Shown: piece by piece, positions 41,686 to 50,420 of the stretch
How the letters are laid out: each line of letters starts with the position of its first letter
Numbering within the stretch: position 1 is the stretch's first letter
Assembly (NCBI GenBank): GCA_041390365.1
Contig: JAWKQB010000002.1
Coordinates: forward strand, 372,001-436,000
Length of the DNA: 64,000 nucleotides
DNA from: Syntrophotaleaceae bacterium
GTDB lineage: Bacteria; Desulfobacterota; Desulfuromonadia; Desulfuromonadales; Syntrophotaleaceae
Direction: 5' to 3'
The notes under the pieces: model-generated
What the model was told of the DNA's origin: nothing
The model's database searches: none
What the model saw: the letters and a program-made list of their open reading frames with translations, nothing else
Program-made: the position numbers and the translations under genes

Positions 41686-41714
41686 TTGACAGGTTGGGGC
41701 AAAACAGCTACTCT
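41686..41714 (+). promoter_or_regulatory. sigma-70 promoter of glyQ-glyS
   Basis: TTGACA and TACTCT are 17 bases apart; the -10 lies 40 bases before the glyQ start codon. Confidence 0.55.
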
Positions 41715-41753
41715 TTGCCCCCTGAAAGAGGTTAAACAAACGCCGGAGGCAAC

Positions 41754-42623
41754 GTGACTTTCCAAGAGCTCATTCTTTCCCTACAGAAGTACTGGGCCGG
41801 CCAGGGATGCATTCTGCAACAGCCCTACGACATGGAAAAGGGGGCCGGCACCTTTAATCCGGCGACCTTTCTGCGAGTGCTGGGGCCCGAGCCCTGGAAG
41901 GTCGCCTATGTCGAGCCGTCCCGCCGTCCCACCGACGGCCGCTACGGCGAAAATCCCAACCGTTTGCAGCACTACTACCAGTTTCAGGTAATCATGAAGC
42001 CTTCGCCGATGAACATTCAGGATCTCTACCTTAATTCCCTGAAGAGCTTCGGCATCAGCCCTTCGCGCCACGATATCCGTTTTGTCGAGGACGACTGGGA
42101 ATCGCCCACCCTGGGGGCCTGGGGACTGGGCTGGGAGGTGTGGCTGGACGGCATGGAGATTACCCAGTTCACCTATTTCCAGCAGGTAGGGGGGATCGAC
42201 CTGAAGCCCGTTTCCGCGGAAATCACCTACGGCTGCGAGCGCATTGCCATGTATCTGCAGGGGGTCGACAACGTCTACGATCTGGAGTGGGCTCCGGGGA
42301 TCAAGTATGGCGACGTCCACCACCAGACGGAAGTGGAGTTCTCGACCTATAATTTCGAAGAGGCCGATACCGATATGCTGTTCCGGCTGTTCGAAATGTA
42401 CGAAAAGGAGTGCGCCAGGCTGGTGAAGCGGGCACTCGTCTTCCCGGCCTACGATTTCGTTCTCAAGGCCTCCCACACCTTCAATCTGCTCGATGCCCGC
42501 GGCGTCATTTCGGTCACTGAGCGGGCCCACTATATCGGCCGCGTGCGCAACCTGGCCCGCCTGTGCGCGGAAGGCTATGTGACTCAACGGGAAAAGATGG
42601 GATTCCCCCTGCTGAAGGGGTGA
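41754..42623 (+). CDS. glyQ: glycine--tRNA ligase alpha subunit
   Basis: GTG 41754 with GGAGG upstream; 289 residues. Class II signatures of the alpha2beta2 bacterial GlyRS are present: TFQELILSLQKYWAGQGCILQQPYD, the PSRRPTDGRYGENPNRLQHYYQFQ motif-2 region, and motif 3-like EITYGCERIAMYLQ. The alpha subunit holds the aminoacyl-adenylate site; the beta subunit follows in glyS. Its product is stable only as a complex. Confidence 0.97.
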   Translation: MTFQELILSLQKYWAGQGCILQQPYDMEKGAGTFNPATFLRVLGPEPWKVAYVEPSRRPTDGRYGENPNRLQHYYQFQVIMKPSPMNIQDLYLNSLKSFGISPSRHDIRFVEDDWESPTLGAWGLGWEVWLDGMEITQFTYFQQVGGIDLKPVSAEITYGCERIAMYLQGVDNVYDLEWAPGIKYGDVHHQTEVEFSTYNFEEADTDMLFRLFEMYEKECARLVKRALVFPAYDFVLKASHTFNLLDARGVISVTERAHYIGRVRNLARLCAEGYVTQREKMGFPLLKG

Positions 42624-42647
42624 GCCCAGGATAGCCCCGCAAACCCG

Positions 42648-42678
42648 CCACGGAAAATACCTTTCCGTGGTTTGTTTT
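42648..42678 (+). terminator. terminator-like hairpin between glyQ and glyS
   Basis: CCACGGAAA pairs with TTTCCGTGG across ATACC, followed by TTTGTTTTT. It lies inside the glyQ-glyS unit, 24 bases before the glyS start. Confidence 0.65.
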
Positions 42679-42701
42679 TGGATAAGGAGGGATCGCTCCC
42701 C

Positions 42702-44768
42702 ATGTCTGCTGAACTGTTCCTGGAGATAGGCACCGAAGAAATCCCCGCCGGATTTCTGCCGGTCGCCATGGCCGATCTCGAGCGCCTGCTGGGCAGGGAG
42801 TTCGAAAACGCGCGCATCCCCTTTGCCGGCATGCGAACCTTCGCCACTCCGCGCCGTCTCGGCATTGCGGTGAGCGGTCTGGGTGGGCAGCAGGAGCGGC
42901 AGGAACTGAATCTCTCCGGGCCCTCGGTGAAGGTCGCTTTCGATGATGAAGGCAATCCCACCAAGGCGGCCGTCGGTTTTGCCCGCAGCAACGGTGTGGA
43001 TGTGTCGGAGTTGTCGCGCATCAAAACTGAAAAAGGGGAGTATCTGTTCCTGTCCAAGGTGGTCGAGGGCAGGCCGACGGCCGAGTTGCTGCCGGAGATT
43101 CTGCCCCGGGTGATCAGCGAACTGCCGTTTCGCAAGTCGATGCGGTGGAAGGATCTGGATATCCGCTTCGCCCGGCCCATCCATTGGATCGTCGCTCTCT
43201 ACGGTGGCAAGGTGGTGCCCTTTACCCACGGCAATCTGCAGAGCGGCTATCTCTCCTGCGGCCATCGCTTCATGGCGCCTGACCCGTTTGTCGTGGAACA
43301 TTTCGAACAGTTCCTGGAAGAAGCCGCCCGCCGTTTTGTCATTGCCGATCCGGACAAGCGCCGCGCGATGGTCGCCGGCGAGTTGGAGCAGGTCGCCCGC
43401 ACGGCCGGCGGACATCTGAATGCCGATGAGGACCTGTTGAATGAGGTCACCTATCTGGTAGAATATCCCATGGCGGTGACCGGCACCTTCGAGGACCGCT
43501 ATCTGGAGCTCCCCCGTGAACTGCTGATTACCACAATGAGGGAACATCAGCGTTATTTCACCCTTGCCGACGCGCAGGGGAGGCTGCTGCCCCGGTTCAT
43601 CACCGTTTCCAATACCCGGGTCGAAGACCCGGCCGTGGTCGGGCGCGGTAATGAGCGTGTTCTGCGGGCCCGCCTCGCCGACGCCATGTTCTTCTGGAAG
43701 GAAGACCGGAAGCAACCCCTCGAAAACCGGCTCGAGGCCCTCAAATCGGTCGTCTATCAGGCCAAGCTCGGCACCAGTTACGAAAAGGTCATGCGTTTCC
43801 GTCAACTGGCGGTCGAACTGGCGCGGCAACTCGATCCGGAGGTCGCGGAGATGACCGACCGGGCCGCACTGCTGGCCAAATGCGACCTGGAAACAGGCAT
43901 GGTTTTCGAGTTCCCCGAGCTGCAGGGTGTCATGGGCCGTGAGTATGCCCTGCTGGAGGGGGAAAACCCCCGGATCGCCCGGGCTATATTCGAACATTAT
44001 CTGCCGGTACAGGCCGGCGGGGATCTTCCCTCGGACAACATCGGCGCCTTCATATCCATTGCCGACAAGCTCGATACCATCTGCGGCTGTTTCGGGGTCG
44101 GCCTGATCCCCACCGGCACCGCCGATCCCTACGCTTTGCGCCGCAGCGCTATCGGCATTCTGAACATCATCCTGGACCGGGCGTACCGCTTGTCCCTGGT
44201 TGAACTGGTGGGGCGGAGCGTCGGCTTGCTGGAGAAGAAACTGACCCGGCCCACCGATGAGGTTGCCGCCGAAGTTCTCGAATTCATCCGGTTGCGGTTT
44301 GTCAATCTGCTGATATCCCAGGGTCAACCCCAGGATGTGGTGGAGGCGGTGCTGAACACTTCCTTTGACGATACCGTCGATGCTCTGGCGCGGGTCCGGG
44401 CCCTGGCCGCTTTCAAGACGCGGGAGGATTTCGAACCTCTGGCCGTGGCTTTCAAGCGGGTGGGTAACATCATCAAGGGCGGGACTGATCTGCCGGTGGC
44501 TGAAAGTCTCTTCGAAGCGGCCAGTGAAAAGGAACTCCTAGCCGTTCTCCAGCGGGTGGAGCAGGAGTTCGCCGCTCTGCTGGAGAAGGGGGATTATACA
44601 GCAGCGCTGCAGACCGTTGCCGGTCTGCGCGGCCCCGTCGACAACTTTTTCGAAGGGGTCATGGTCATGGTTGAAAACGGGGATGTCCGGAACAATCGCC
44701 TGGCCCTGTTGAGCCGGGTGGCGGGAGTGTTTCGTCAGATTGCGGATTTTTCCAGGATTGCCGATTGA
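42702..44768 (+). CDS. glyS: glycine--tRNA ligase beta subunit
   Basis: ATG 42702 has AAGGAGG upstream; 688 residues. The N-terminus (SAELFLEIGTEEIPAGFLP) and KSMRWKDLDIRFARPIHWIVALYG are the beta-subunit signatures, with the HD-like TMREHQRYFTLAD and a C-terminal DALR-type anticodon-binding region (LAAFKTREDFEPLAVAFKRVGNI). It binds tRNA-Gly and contributes an editing-like HD fold. The gene is in the same operon as glyQ, though a terminator hairpin lies between them. Confidence 0.96.
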   Translation: MSAELFLEIGTEEIPAGFLPVAMADLERLLGREFENARIPFAGMRTFATPRRLGIAVSGLGGQQERQELNLSGPSVKVAFDDEGNPTKAAVGFARSNGVDVSELSRIKTEKGEYLFLSKVVEGRPTAELLPEILPRVISELPFRKSMRWKDLDIRFARPIHWIVALYGGKVVPFTHGNLQSGYLSCGHRFMAPDPFVVEHFEQFLEEAARRFVIADPDKRRAMVAGELEQVARTAGGHLNADEDLLNEVTYLVEYPMAVTGTFEDRYLELPRELLITTMREHQRYFTLADAQGRLLPRFITVSNTRVEDPAVVGRGNERVLRARLADAMFFWKEDRKQPLENRLEALKSVVYQAKLGTSYEKVMRFRQLAVELARQLDPEVAEMTDRAALLAKCDLETGMVFEFPELQGVMGREYALLEGENPRIARAIFEHYLPVQAGGDLPSDNIGAFISIADKLDTICGCFGVGLIPTGTADPYALRRSAIGILNIILDRAYRLSLVELVGRSVGLLEKKLTRPTDEVAAEVLEFIRLRFVNLLISQGQPQDVVEAVLNTSFDDTVDALARVRALAAFKTREDFEPLAVAFKRVGNIIKGGTDLPVAESLFEAASEKELLAVLQRVEQEFAALLEKGDYTAALQTVAGLRGPVDNFFEGVMVMVENGDVRNNRLALLSRVAGVFRQIADFSRIAD

Positions 44769-44835
44769 TTTTTGACGATTTTCAGGCCCGGGCCGTGGAG
44801 GCACGGGTTAACACATATGCGGGAGGGACAGAGTA

Positions 44836-47499
44836 ATGGCTGTCAAATACGTTTACTTTTTTGGGGCCGGGAAAACCGAAGGCAATGGGGGAATGAAAAA
44901 CTTGCTCGGGGGCAAAGGGGCCAACCTGGCGGAGATGACTGCCATTGGATTGCCGGTGCCGGCGGGCTTTACCCTGACCACCGAACTCTGCACAGAATTC
45001 TACAAAAACAACCGTCAGTATCCGCCGGAAGTCCAGGACCAGATCCAGGAAAACCTGGCCAAGCTGGAAGAGGCCATGGGCCGGACCTTCGGCGATTCGA
45101 AAAATCCGCTTCTGCTGTCGGTTCGCTCAGGGGGCCGCGTGTCCATGCCGGGCATGATGGATACGGTGCTCAATCTTGGCCTCAATGACGTTACGGTCCA
45201 GGGGCTGATCGAGCAGAGCGGTGACGCCCGTTTCGCCTACGACTCCTACCGCCGCTTCATCCAGATGTACAGCAACGTCGTCATGGGCATGAACGGCGAG
45301 ATCCTCGAGGAACTCCTCGAGCATATGAAGGAGATCCGGAACATCCATCTCGATACCGAACTGACCGCGGACGACCTGAAGCAGCTGGTCCTGCTGTTCA
45401 AGAACAAGGTCAGGGAAAATCTGGGACGTGAATTTCCGAGCGATCCCCAGGAGCAGCTGCGCGGCGCCATTGACGCGGTGTTCGGATCCTGGATGAACCC
45501 CCGCGCGGTCACCTACCGCAAGCTCAATAATATTCCTGCCGAGTGGGGTACAGCGGTCAACGTCCAGGCCATGGTTTTCGGCAACATGGGCAACGACTGC
45601 GCGACCGGAGTGGCCTTCACCCGGAATCCGGCCACCGGTGAAAACCGGTTTTTCGGAGAATTCCTGCTCAATGCACAGGGCGAGGACGTGGTGGCGGGGA
45701 CCCGTACCCCCCAGCCGATCAACAAGGACGGCAACACCAACGGAGTCCTGCCCAGCCTCGAAGAGGTCATGCCCGAGTGCTATCAGCAGCTGATGGATAT
45801 CCAGCAGAAGCTGGAGCGGCACTATCGGGACATGCAGGACATAGAGTTCACCATCGAGCGGCACAAACTGTACATGCTGCAGACCCGGGGCGGCAAGCGG
45901 ACCGCGACTGCGGCCATCAAGATCGCCGTCGACATGGTCAAGGAAGGGCTGATTACCCAGGAAGAGGCGGTGCTGCGCGTTGCCCCCGAGCAGCTCGACC
46001 ATCTCCTGCACCCCTCCATCGACCCTAAAGCCAAAAAAGAGGTCATTGCCATCGGCCTGCCCGCTTCACCCGGCGCCGCCAACGGCGAAATCGTCTTCTC
46101 GGCCGAGGATGCCGAGGAAGCGGCCAAACTGGGTCTCAAAGTCATTCTGGTCCGAATCGAGACCAGCCCCGAGGATATTCACGGCATGAACGCCGCGCAG
46201 GGTATCCTGACCGCTCGCGGCGGCATGACCTCTCACGCCGCCGTGGTGGCTCGCGGCATGGGCAAATGCTGTGTCGCCGGCTGCGGGGACATCAAGGTGG
46301 ATTACAAAACACAACAGTTCACCGCCAACGGCGAGGTCTTCAAAAAAGGGGACGTCATTACACTGGACGGCTCCACCGGCGAGGTCATGAAAGGTGCCGT
46401 GCCCACGGTGCAGCCCGAGCTGACCGGGGATTTCGGCATGCTCATGGAATGGGTCGACAAGGCCCGCCGGATGAAGGTCCGGACCAATGCGGATACCCCT
46501 CAGGATGCCCGCGTGGCGCGCAAGTTCGGCGCCGAAGGTATCGGGCTCTGCCGCACCGAGCACATGTTTTTTGAAACCGACCGTATCATGGCCGTGCGGG
46601 AAATGATTCTGGCCGACGATGTGGAAGGACGCAAGAGGGCGCTGAACAAGATCCTGCCCATGCAGAAGGGGGATTTTCTCGGTCTTTTCCGGGAGATGAA
46701 AGGCCTGCCGGTGACCATCCGCCTGCTTGACCCGCCCCTGCACGAGTTTTTGCCCCAGACCGAAAAGGATATCGCCGACCTGGCCGAGGTCATGGGGGTG
46801 ACCCCCGAGGCTCTGAAGCACAAGGCCGAATTCCTGCACGAATTCAACCCGATGCTCGGACATCGTGGCTGCCGTCTCGGCATGACCTATCCGGAAATCT
46901 ACGACATGCAGGTTCAAGCCATCATGGAAGCAGCCTGCGAACTGGTCAAGAACGAAGGTTTCGAGATCGTCCCTGAAATCATGATTCCCCTGGTCAGTCA
47001 CGTCAAGGAGCTGGCCATTTTGAGGGCCAAAGCAGTGCGTGTCGCAGAAGAGGTGATGAACCAATTCGACGTCACCATCGATTACCTGATCGGCACCATG
47101 ATCGAACTGCCCCGGGCGGCTCTGACCGCTGACGAAATCGCCCGGGAAGCAGAATTTTTCTCTTTCGGCACCAACGACCTGACCCAGACCACCTTCGGCC
47201 TGTCCCGGGACGATGCAGGCAAGTTTCTGCCCTACTACGTGCAACGAGAAGTCCTGGAGAACGATCCCTTTGTGGTTCTGGATCAGGGCGGAGTCGGGCA
47301 ACTGGTGAAGATCGGTTGCGAAAAAGGCCGCCAGACCCGGCCGGGAATCAAGCTCGGCATCTGCGGAGAGCACGGAGGCGAGCCTTCCAGCGTCATTTTC
47401 TGCCACAAGGCCGGTCTCGACTATGTGTCCTGCTCGCCCTACCGGGTACCTATCGCCCGCCTGGCAGCGGCCCACGCCGCACTGCTGGAGAAGAAGTAA
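44836..47499 (+). CDS. ppdK: pyruvate, phosphate dikinase
   Basis: An 887-residue PPDK that interconverts pyruvate + ATP + Pi with PEP + AMP + PPi. The N-terminal ATP-grasp part (KNLLGGKGANLAEM; FAYDSYRRFIQMYSNVVMG) is followed by the phosphohistidine domain (ARGGMTSHAAVVARGMGKCCVAG) and the C-terminal PEP/pyruvate barrel (RTEHMFFE; SFGTNDLTQTTFG, catalytic-Cys-type segment ICGEHGG). Size is the usual bacterial-plant length. In anaerobic Desulfuromonadales it links acetate/pyruvate metabolism to gluconeogenesis. It is a single transcription unit. Confidence 0.97.
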   Translation: MAVKYVYFFGAGKTEGNGGMKNLLGGKGANLAEMTAIGLPVPAGFTLTTELCTEFYKNNRQYPPEVQDQIQENLAKLEEAMGRTFGDSKNPLLLSVRSGGRVSMPGMMDTVLNLGLNDVTVQGLIEQSGDARFAYDSYRRFIQMYSNVVMGMNGEILEELLEHMKEIRNIHLDTELTADDLKQLVLLFKNKVRENLGREFPSDPQEQLRGAIDAVFGSWMNPRAVTYRKLNNIPAEWGTAVNVQAMVFGNMGNDCATGVAFTRNPATGENRFFGEFLLNAQGEDVVAGTRTPQPINKDGNTNGVLPSLEEVMPECYQQLMDIQQKLERHYRDMQDIEFTIERHKLYMLQTRGGKRTATAAIKIAVDMVKEGLITQEEAVLRVAPEQLDHLLHPSIDPKAKKEVIAIGLPASPGAANGEIVFSAEDAEEAAKLGLKVILVRIETSPEDIHGMNAAQGILTARGGMTSHAAVVARGMGKCCVAGCGDIKVDYKTQQFTANGEVFKKGDVITLDGSTGEVMKGAVPTVQPELTGDFGMLMEWVDKARRMKVRTNADTPQDARVARKFGAEGIGLCRTEHMFFETDRIMAVREMILADDVEGRKRALNKILPMQKGDFLGLFREMKGLPVTIRLLDPPLHEFLPQTEKDIADLAEVMGVTPEALKHKAEFLHEFNPMLGHRGCRLGMTYPEIYDMQVQAIMEAACELVKNEGFEIVPEIMIPLVSHVKELAILRAKAVRVAEEVMNQFDVTIDYLIGTMIELPRAALTADEIAREAEFFSFGTNDLTQTTFGLSRDDAGKFLPYYVQREVLENDPFVVLDQGGVGQLVKIGCEKGRQTRPGIKLGICGEHGGEPSSVIFCHKAGLDYVSCSPYRVPIARLAAAHAALLEKK

Positions 47500-47555
47500 T
47501 CGGTACTATTGGCTCCGGTGATCCTGACCGGGCCCGAAAAAACTGGCATTGACAA

Positions 47556-47596
47556 AATCGAAAAGGCCTCCAGGTGTTGCGGAGGCCTTTTCGATT
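47556..47596. terminator. terminator after ppdK
   Basis: A 16-bp stem (AATCGAAAAGGCCTCC / GGAGGCCTTTTCGATT) with a 9-base loop, about 60 bases after the ppdK stop. The T-run lies inside the stem. Confidence 0.75.
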
Positions 47597-47718
47597 CCAA
47601 GGGAGGAGAATGGACGGGGAACCACCTTGACACTTCGGGGAACGAGGTGCTATAAACGCCCCTCTGCCACCGCCACGGGTGTTTTCCTGTGGCTTTTCTT
47701 TTGCGTCACAGGAGTATT

Positions 47719-48159
47719 ATGAGCAGTAAAAGGTTGTCGGCTGGAGACTTTATCGAGGCCCGGTGCACCCGTTGCCGGACCGTTACCAATCACACCGTCA
47801 TTGCCATGGTTGAGGAGCGGCCCGTGCGCGTACGCTGCAACACCTGCCATGGCGATCATAATTACCGTTCACCCCAGCAGAAGCAGGAGGCCGCCCGGAC
47901 GAAAACCGTATCGACCCCCCGACCGGCTCGCAGCTCGGCAAAAAGCCGCGCGGCCGCCGATCAGGATCAGCTGCAGGAGATTCTGAATCAGGCGGAGACC
48001 GGGCTCGCAGTTCCCTATGCCATGGACCGTGGCTATAAACCGGACGATATTGTTTCCCATCCCGTTTTCGGCCTAGGGGTTGTCAAGGAGCTGCACAAGC
48101 CGGACAAAGTGGAGATCCTGTTTACCTGCGGGAAAAAACTTCTCCGTTGCAAGCTCTAA
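47719..48159 (+). CDS. CxxC zinc-ribbon protein with CarD-like tail
   Basis: ATG 47719 with AGGAG upstream; 146 residues. Two Cys pairs near the start (ARCTRCRTVTNH, RCNTCHGDHNY) form a likely zinc ribbon. A Lys/Arg/Ala-rich linker (PRPARSSAKSRAAAD) leads to a C-terminal domain (YKPDDIVSHPVFGLGVVKEL, KVEILFTCGKKLL) like the RNA polymerase-interacting domain of CarD/UvrD-type proteins. This suggests nucleic-acid or RNA polymerase binding. It is followed by endonuclease V 30 bases later, hinting at a repair link. Confidence 0.75.
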   Translation: MSSKRLSAGDFIEARCTRCRTVTNHTVIAMVEERPVRVRCNTCHGDHNYRSPQQKQEAARTKTVSTPRPARSSAKSRAAADQDQLQEILNQAETGLAVPYAMDRGYKPDDIVSHPVFGLGVVKELHKPDKVEILFTCGKKLLRCKL

Positions 48160-48189
48160 AAGGGTCATTTTCAGGATCGATGGAGGCAT

Positions 48190-48870
48190 ATGGATTTTCC
48201 CGAACTGCATGATTGGGGGGTCTCCACCCGTGAAGCCGCCGGTCTGCAGAAACGGCTGGCAGAACGGGTCCGTCTGAAAAACGGGCTGCCGGGGAGGATC
48301 CGGACGGTGGCAGGAGCAGATGTGTCCTATCAGCGCAGGGGGGAACTTTTTTACGCGGCGATTGCGGTCCTGAACTATCCCGAGATGACCCTGTTGGAGG
48401 AATCCGTCGCCGCCGATCGGGTGTCCTTCCCTTATGTTCCCGGGCTGCTGTCTTTCCGCGAACTGCCGGTTCTGCTGGAGGCCTTCCGCCGCCTGCGGAC
48501 AGTCCCCGATCTGATTCTGGTTGATGGCCAAGGCATCGCCCATCCCCGCCGCCTGGGTCTGGCCAGCCACCTCGGGCTCTGGCTGGATCTGCCCACCATC
48601 GGCTGTGCCAAAAGCCGCCTGTGCGGTGACCATGCTCCCCCTGGGCCCTGCAGGGGCGATCGAACACCTCTGCTGCTCGACGGGGAGGTGGTCGGCACGG
48701 TTCTGACGAGCAGGGACAGGGTCAAACCCCTCTATGTTTCTCCTGGCCACCGGATCGACGTGGACACTGCGGCCGAGATGGTCGCGCGCTGCGCGCTACG
48801 CTATCGCATGCCCGAACCGACCCGTCTGGCCCATCATCTGGCGAATCGGGAGCGGCAAAGGTCGTCCTGA
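48190..48870 (+). CDS. nfi: endonuclease V
   Basis: A 226-residue enzyme that cuts DNA one nucleotide 3' of deaminated bases such as hypoxanthine. The N-terminal GADVSYQRRG carries the catalytic Asp, and the wedge PYVPGLLSFRELPVLLEAF and DLILVDGQGIAHPRRLGLASHLG are diagnostic. The final KPLYVSPGHRID region is also typical. It has an RBS of GGAGG. The residues for metal binding (Asp in GADVSY, Glu in SFREL, Asp in LVDGQG) are all present. Confidence 0.94.
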   Translation: MDFPELHDWGVSTREAAGLQKRLAERVRLKNGLPGRIRTVAGADVSYQRRGELFYAAIAVLNYPEMTLLEESVAADRVSFPYVPGLLSFRELPVLLEAFRRLRTVPDLILVDGQGIAHPRRLGLASHLGLWLDLPTIGCAKSRLCGDHAPPGPCRGDRTPLLLDGEVVGTVLTSRDRVKPLYVSPGHRIDVDTAAEMVARCALRYRMPEPTRLAHHLANRERQRSS

Positions 48871-48940
48871 ATGTTCCGCAGGCTCCTTTGCAACAGCCTG
48901 CCAGCAGGAAAGGTGAGCTGTTCGGCTGGCGGCAGGCGGG

Positions 48941-49621
48941 TTACAGGTCCCCGGGATCGGCTTCCTGCTCGATCCGGATTTCCAGCCGCCCGACATTTTC
49001 GATCTCCGCCCGGACCCGGTCTCCTCTGACGACCGGACCGACCCCGGCCGGTGTGCCGGTCAGCACAATGTCCCCTTCTTCCAGGGAAAAAATGGTGGAA
49101 GCGGCACTGACGATTCCCGCCACCCCCAGCATCATCGAATCCGTCCGGTCGTCCTGACGCAACTGATCGTTCACCCATAACCTTATTTGCAGGTTGTGTG
49201 GGTCGTTGATCCGATCGGCCGGAATGAAATCGGATAGGGGGCAGGAGGTGTCGAAGCCCTTGGCCTTGTCCCAGGGGAGCCCTGCCGTTTTCAAGCGGTC
49301 CTGAACATCCCGCAGGGTCAGGTCGATGGCCACGCCATACCCGGCGACATAGGCTGGCGCTTTCCGGGCCGGGATGTTTTTGCCCCATTTGCCTATCAGG
49401 AGCGCCAATTCCACCTCATGATGGCAGAACCTGCCATAATGGGGGATAACAGCCGGTTCCCCCTGTCCTATGATGCTGCTGGCCGGTTTCAGGAAGAACA
49501 CCGGTTCAACAGGGGGCGGATTGCCCAGTTCGGCAATATGGTTCCGGTAATTGCGGGCGATGCAGATGACCTTGCCGACCCGATAGATCCTGTTGGAGCC
49601 GAGCAGTCGCACGGTATGCAT
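48941..49621 (-). CDS. FAH-family hydrolase (acylpyruvase-like)
   Basis: A 226-residue protein of the fumarylacetoacetate hydrolase family. ICIARNYRNHIAELG and EPVFFLKPASSIIG begin the domain; HHEVELALLIGK carries the Glu-x-Glu metal ligands, and YVAGYGVAIDLTLRD completes the site, followed by GDIVLTGTPAGVGPV. YcgM-like members cleave acylpyruvates or decarboxylate oxaloacetate. The start has AAGGAGG upstream. It is close to, and on the same strand as, the UPF0126 gene, 27 bases downstream of it. Confidence 0.9.
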   Translation of the reverse strand: MHTVRLLGSNRIYRVGKVICIARNYRNHIAELGNPPPVEPVFFLKPASSIIGQGEPAVIPHYGRFCHHEVELALLIGKWGKNIPARKAPAYVAGYGVAIDLTLRDVQDRLKTAGLPWDKAKGFDTSCPLSDFIPADRINDPHNLQIRLWVNDQLRQDDRTDSMMLGVAGIVSAASTIFSLEEGDIVLTGTPAGVGPVVRGDRVRAEIENVGRLEIRIEQEADPGDL

Positions 49622-49648
49622 TCGGTTCGCCTCCTTGACGGATTTCCG

Positions 49649-50263
49649 TCATTGATCGCCGGCCCTGGGCAGGGACCAGTTGAAACGGATGGCCAAAAGC
49701 CGGAGCAGGACCACCACCGAGGCCGCGCACAACAGACCGAGAGCGTGCGGAATGGGCGTAAGGGCCAAAAGGGCCAAAAGGGTGCCTCCTGCGAGACAGG
49801 CCGAGGCATATATTTCCCGGCGAAGTATCAGGGGCACCTGGTTGGCGAGCACATCTCGCATGATGCCGCCCGCAGTTGCCGTCATGACTCCCAGCATCAC
49901 CGAGCCGAGAAATCCGGCATCGAAAACAAGGGCCTTTTCGGTACCGATCACGACAAAGGTTCCGAGTCCCACGGCATCGAAATAGAGCAGGGGATGGCGG
50001 AGGTCGTTCATGTGGCGGTAGAGGATAAAGGTGGCCAGGGAGACTCCGATAGCCACGTAAAGATAGGTCTGGTCCTTGAAGCAGAAGGGTGGGGTGTCGC
50101 CCAGAAGAATATCGCGCAGGGTGCCTCCACCTGTTGCCGTAACCACTCCAAGAACCATCACACCGAACAGATCCATCCGCCTTCTGATGCCGGCCCATGC
50201 CCCTGATGCGGCAAAGGCGGCGGTGCCGACCATATCGAGGGCATACAGCAGGGACACCTTCAA
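49649..50263 (-). CDS. UPF0126 / TRIC-like membrane protein
   Basis: A 204-residue protein of six membrane helices in two homologous halves, each with the family motif: VLGVVTATGGGTLRDILLG and MLGVMTATAGGIMRDVLANQ. Relatives (YicG, YadS) have been assigned as glycine transporters, and the fold is that of TRIC cation channels. A 9-base tandem repeat (GGCCAAAAG) at 49760-49783 encodes LALLAL and is tolerated by the helix. It precedes the FAH-family gene on the same strand. Confidence 0.9.
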   Translation of the reverse strand: MKVSLLYALDMVGTAAFAASGAWAGIRRRMDLFGVMVLGVVTATGGGTLRDILLGDTPPFCFKDQTYLYVAIGVSLATFILYRHMNDLRHPLLYFDAVGLGTFVVIGTEKALVFDAGFLGSVMLGVMTATAGGIMRDVLANQVPLILRREIYASACLAGGTLLALLALTPIPHALGLLCAASVVVLLRLLAIRFNWSLPRAGDQ

Positions 50264-50420
50264 CTCCTTGTTGAAATGAGGATAACCGGGGGCAGTAAAA
50301 ATGCAAGCAGCCCCTCAGCCCTAAAGCTGTGATAATATTGCCGTAACCCGCAGTTCTGCCGGGGTGCCGCGGCTTTTCCGGTTGCCGCGGGAATCTTATC
50401 ACTTCTGCCGAGGAACCACC

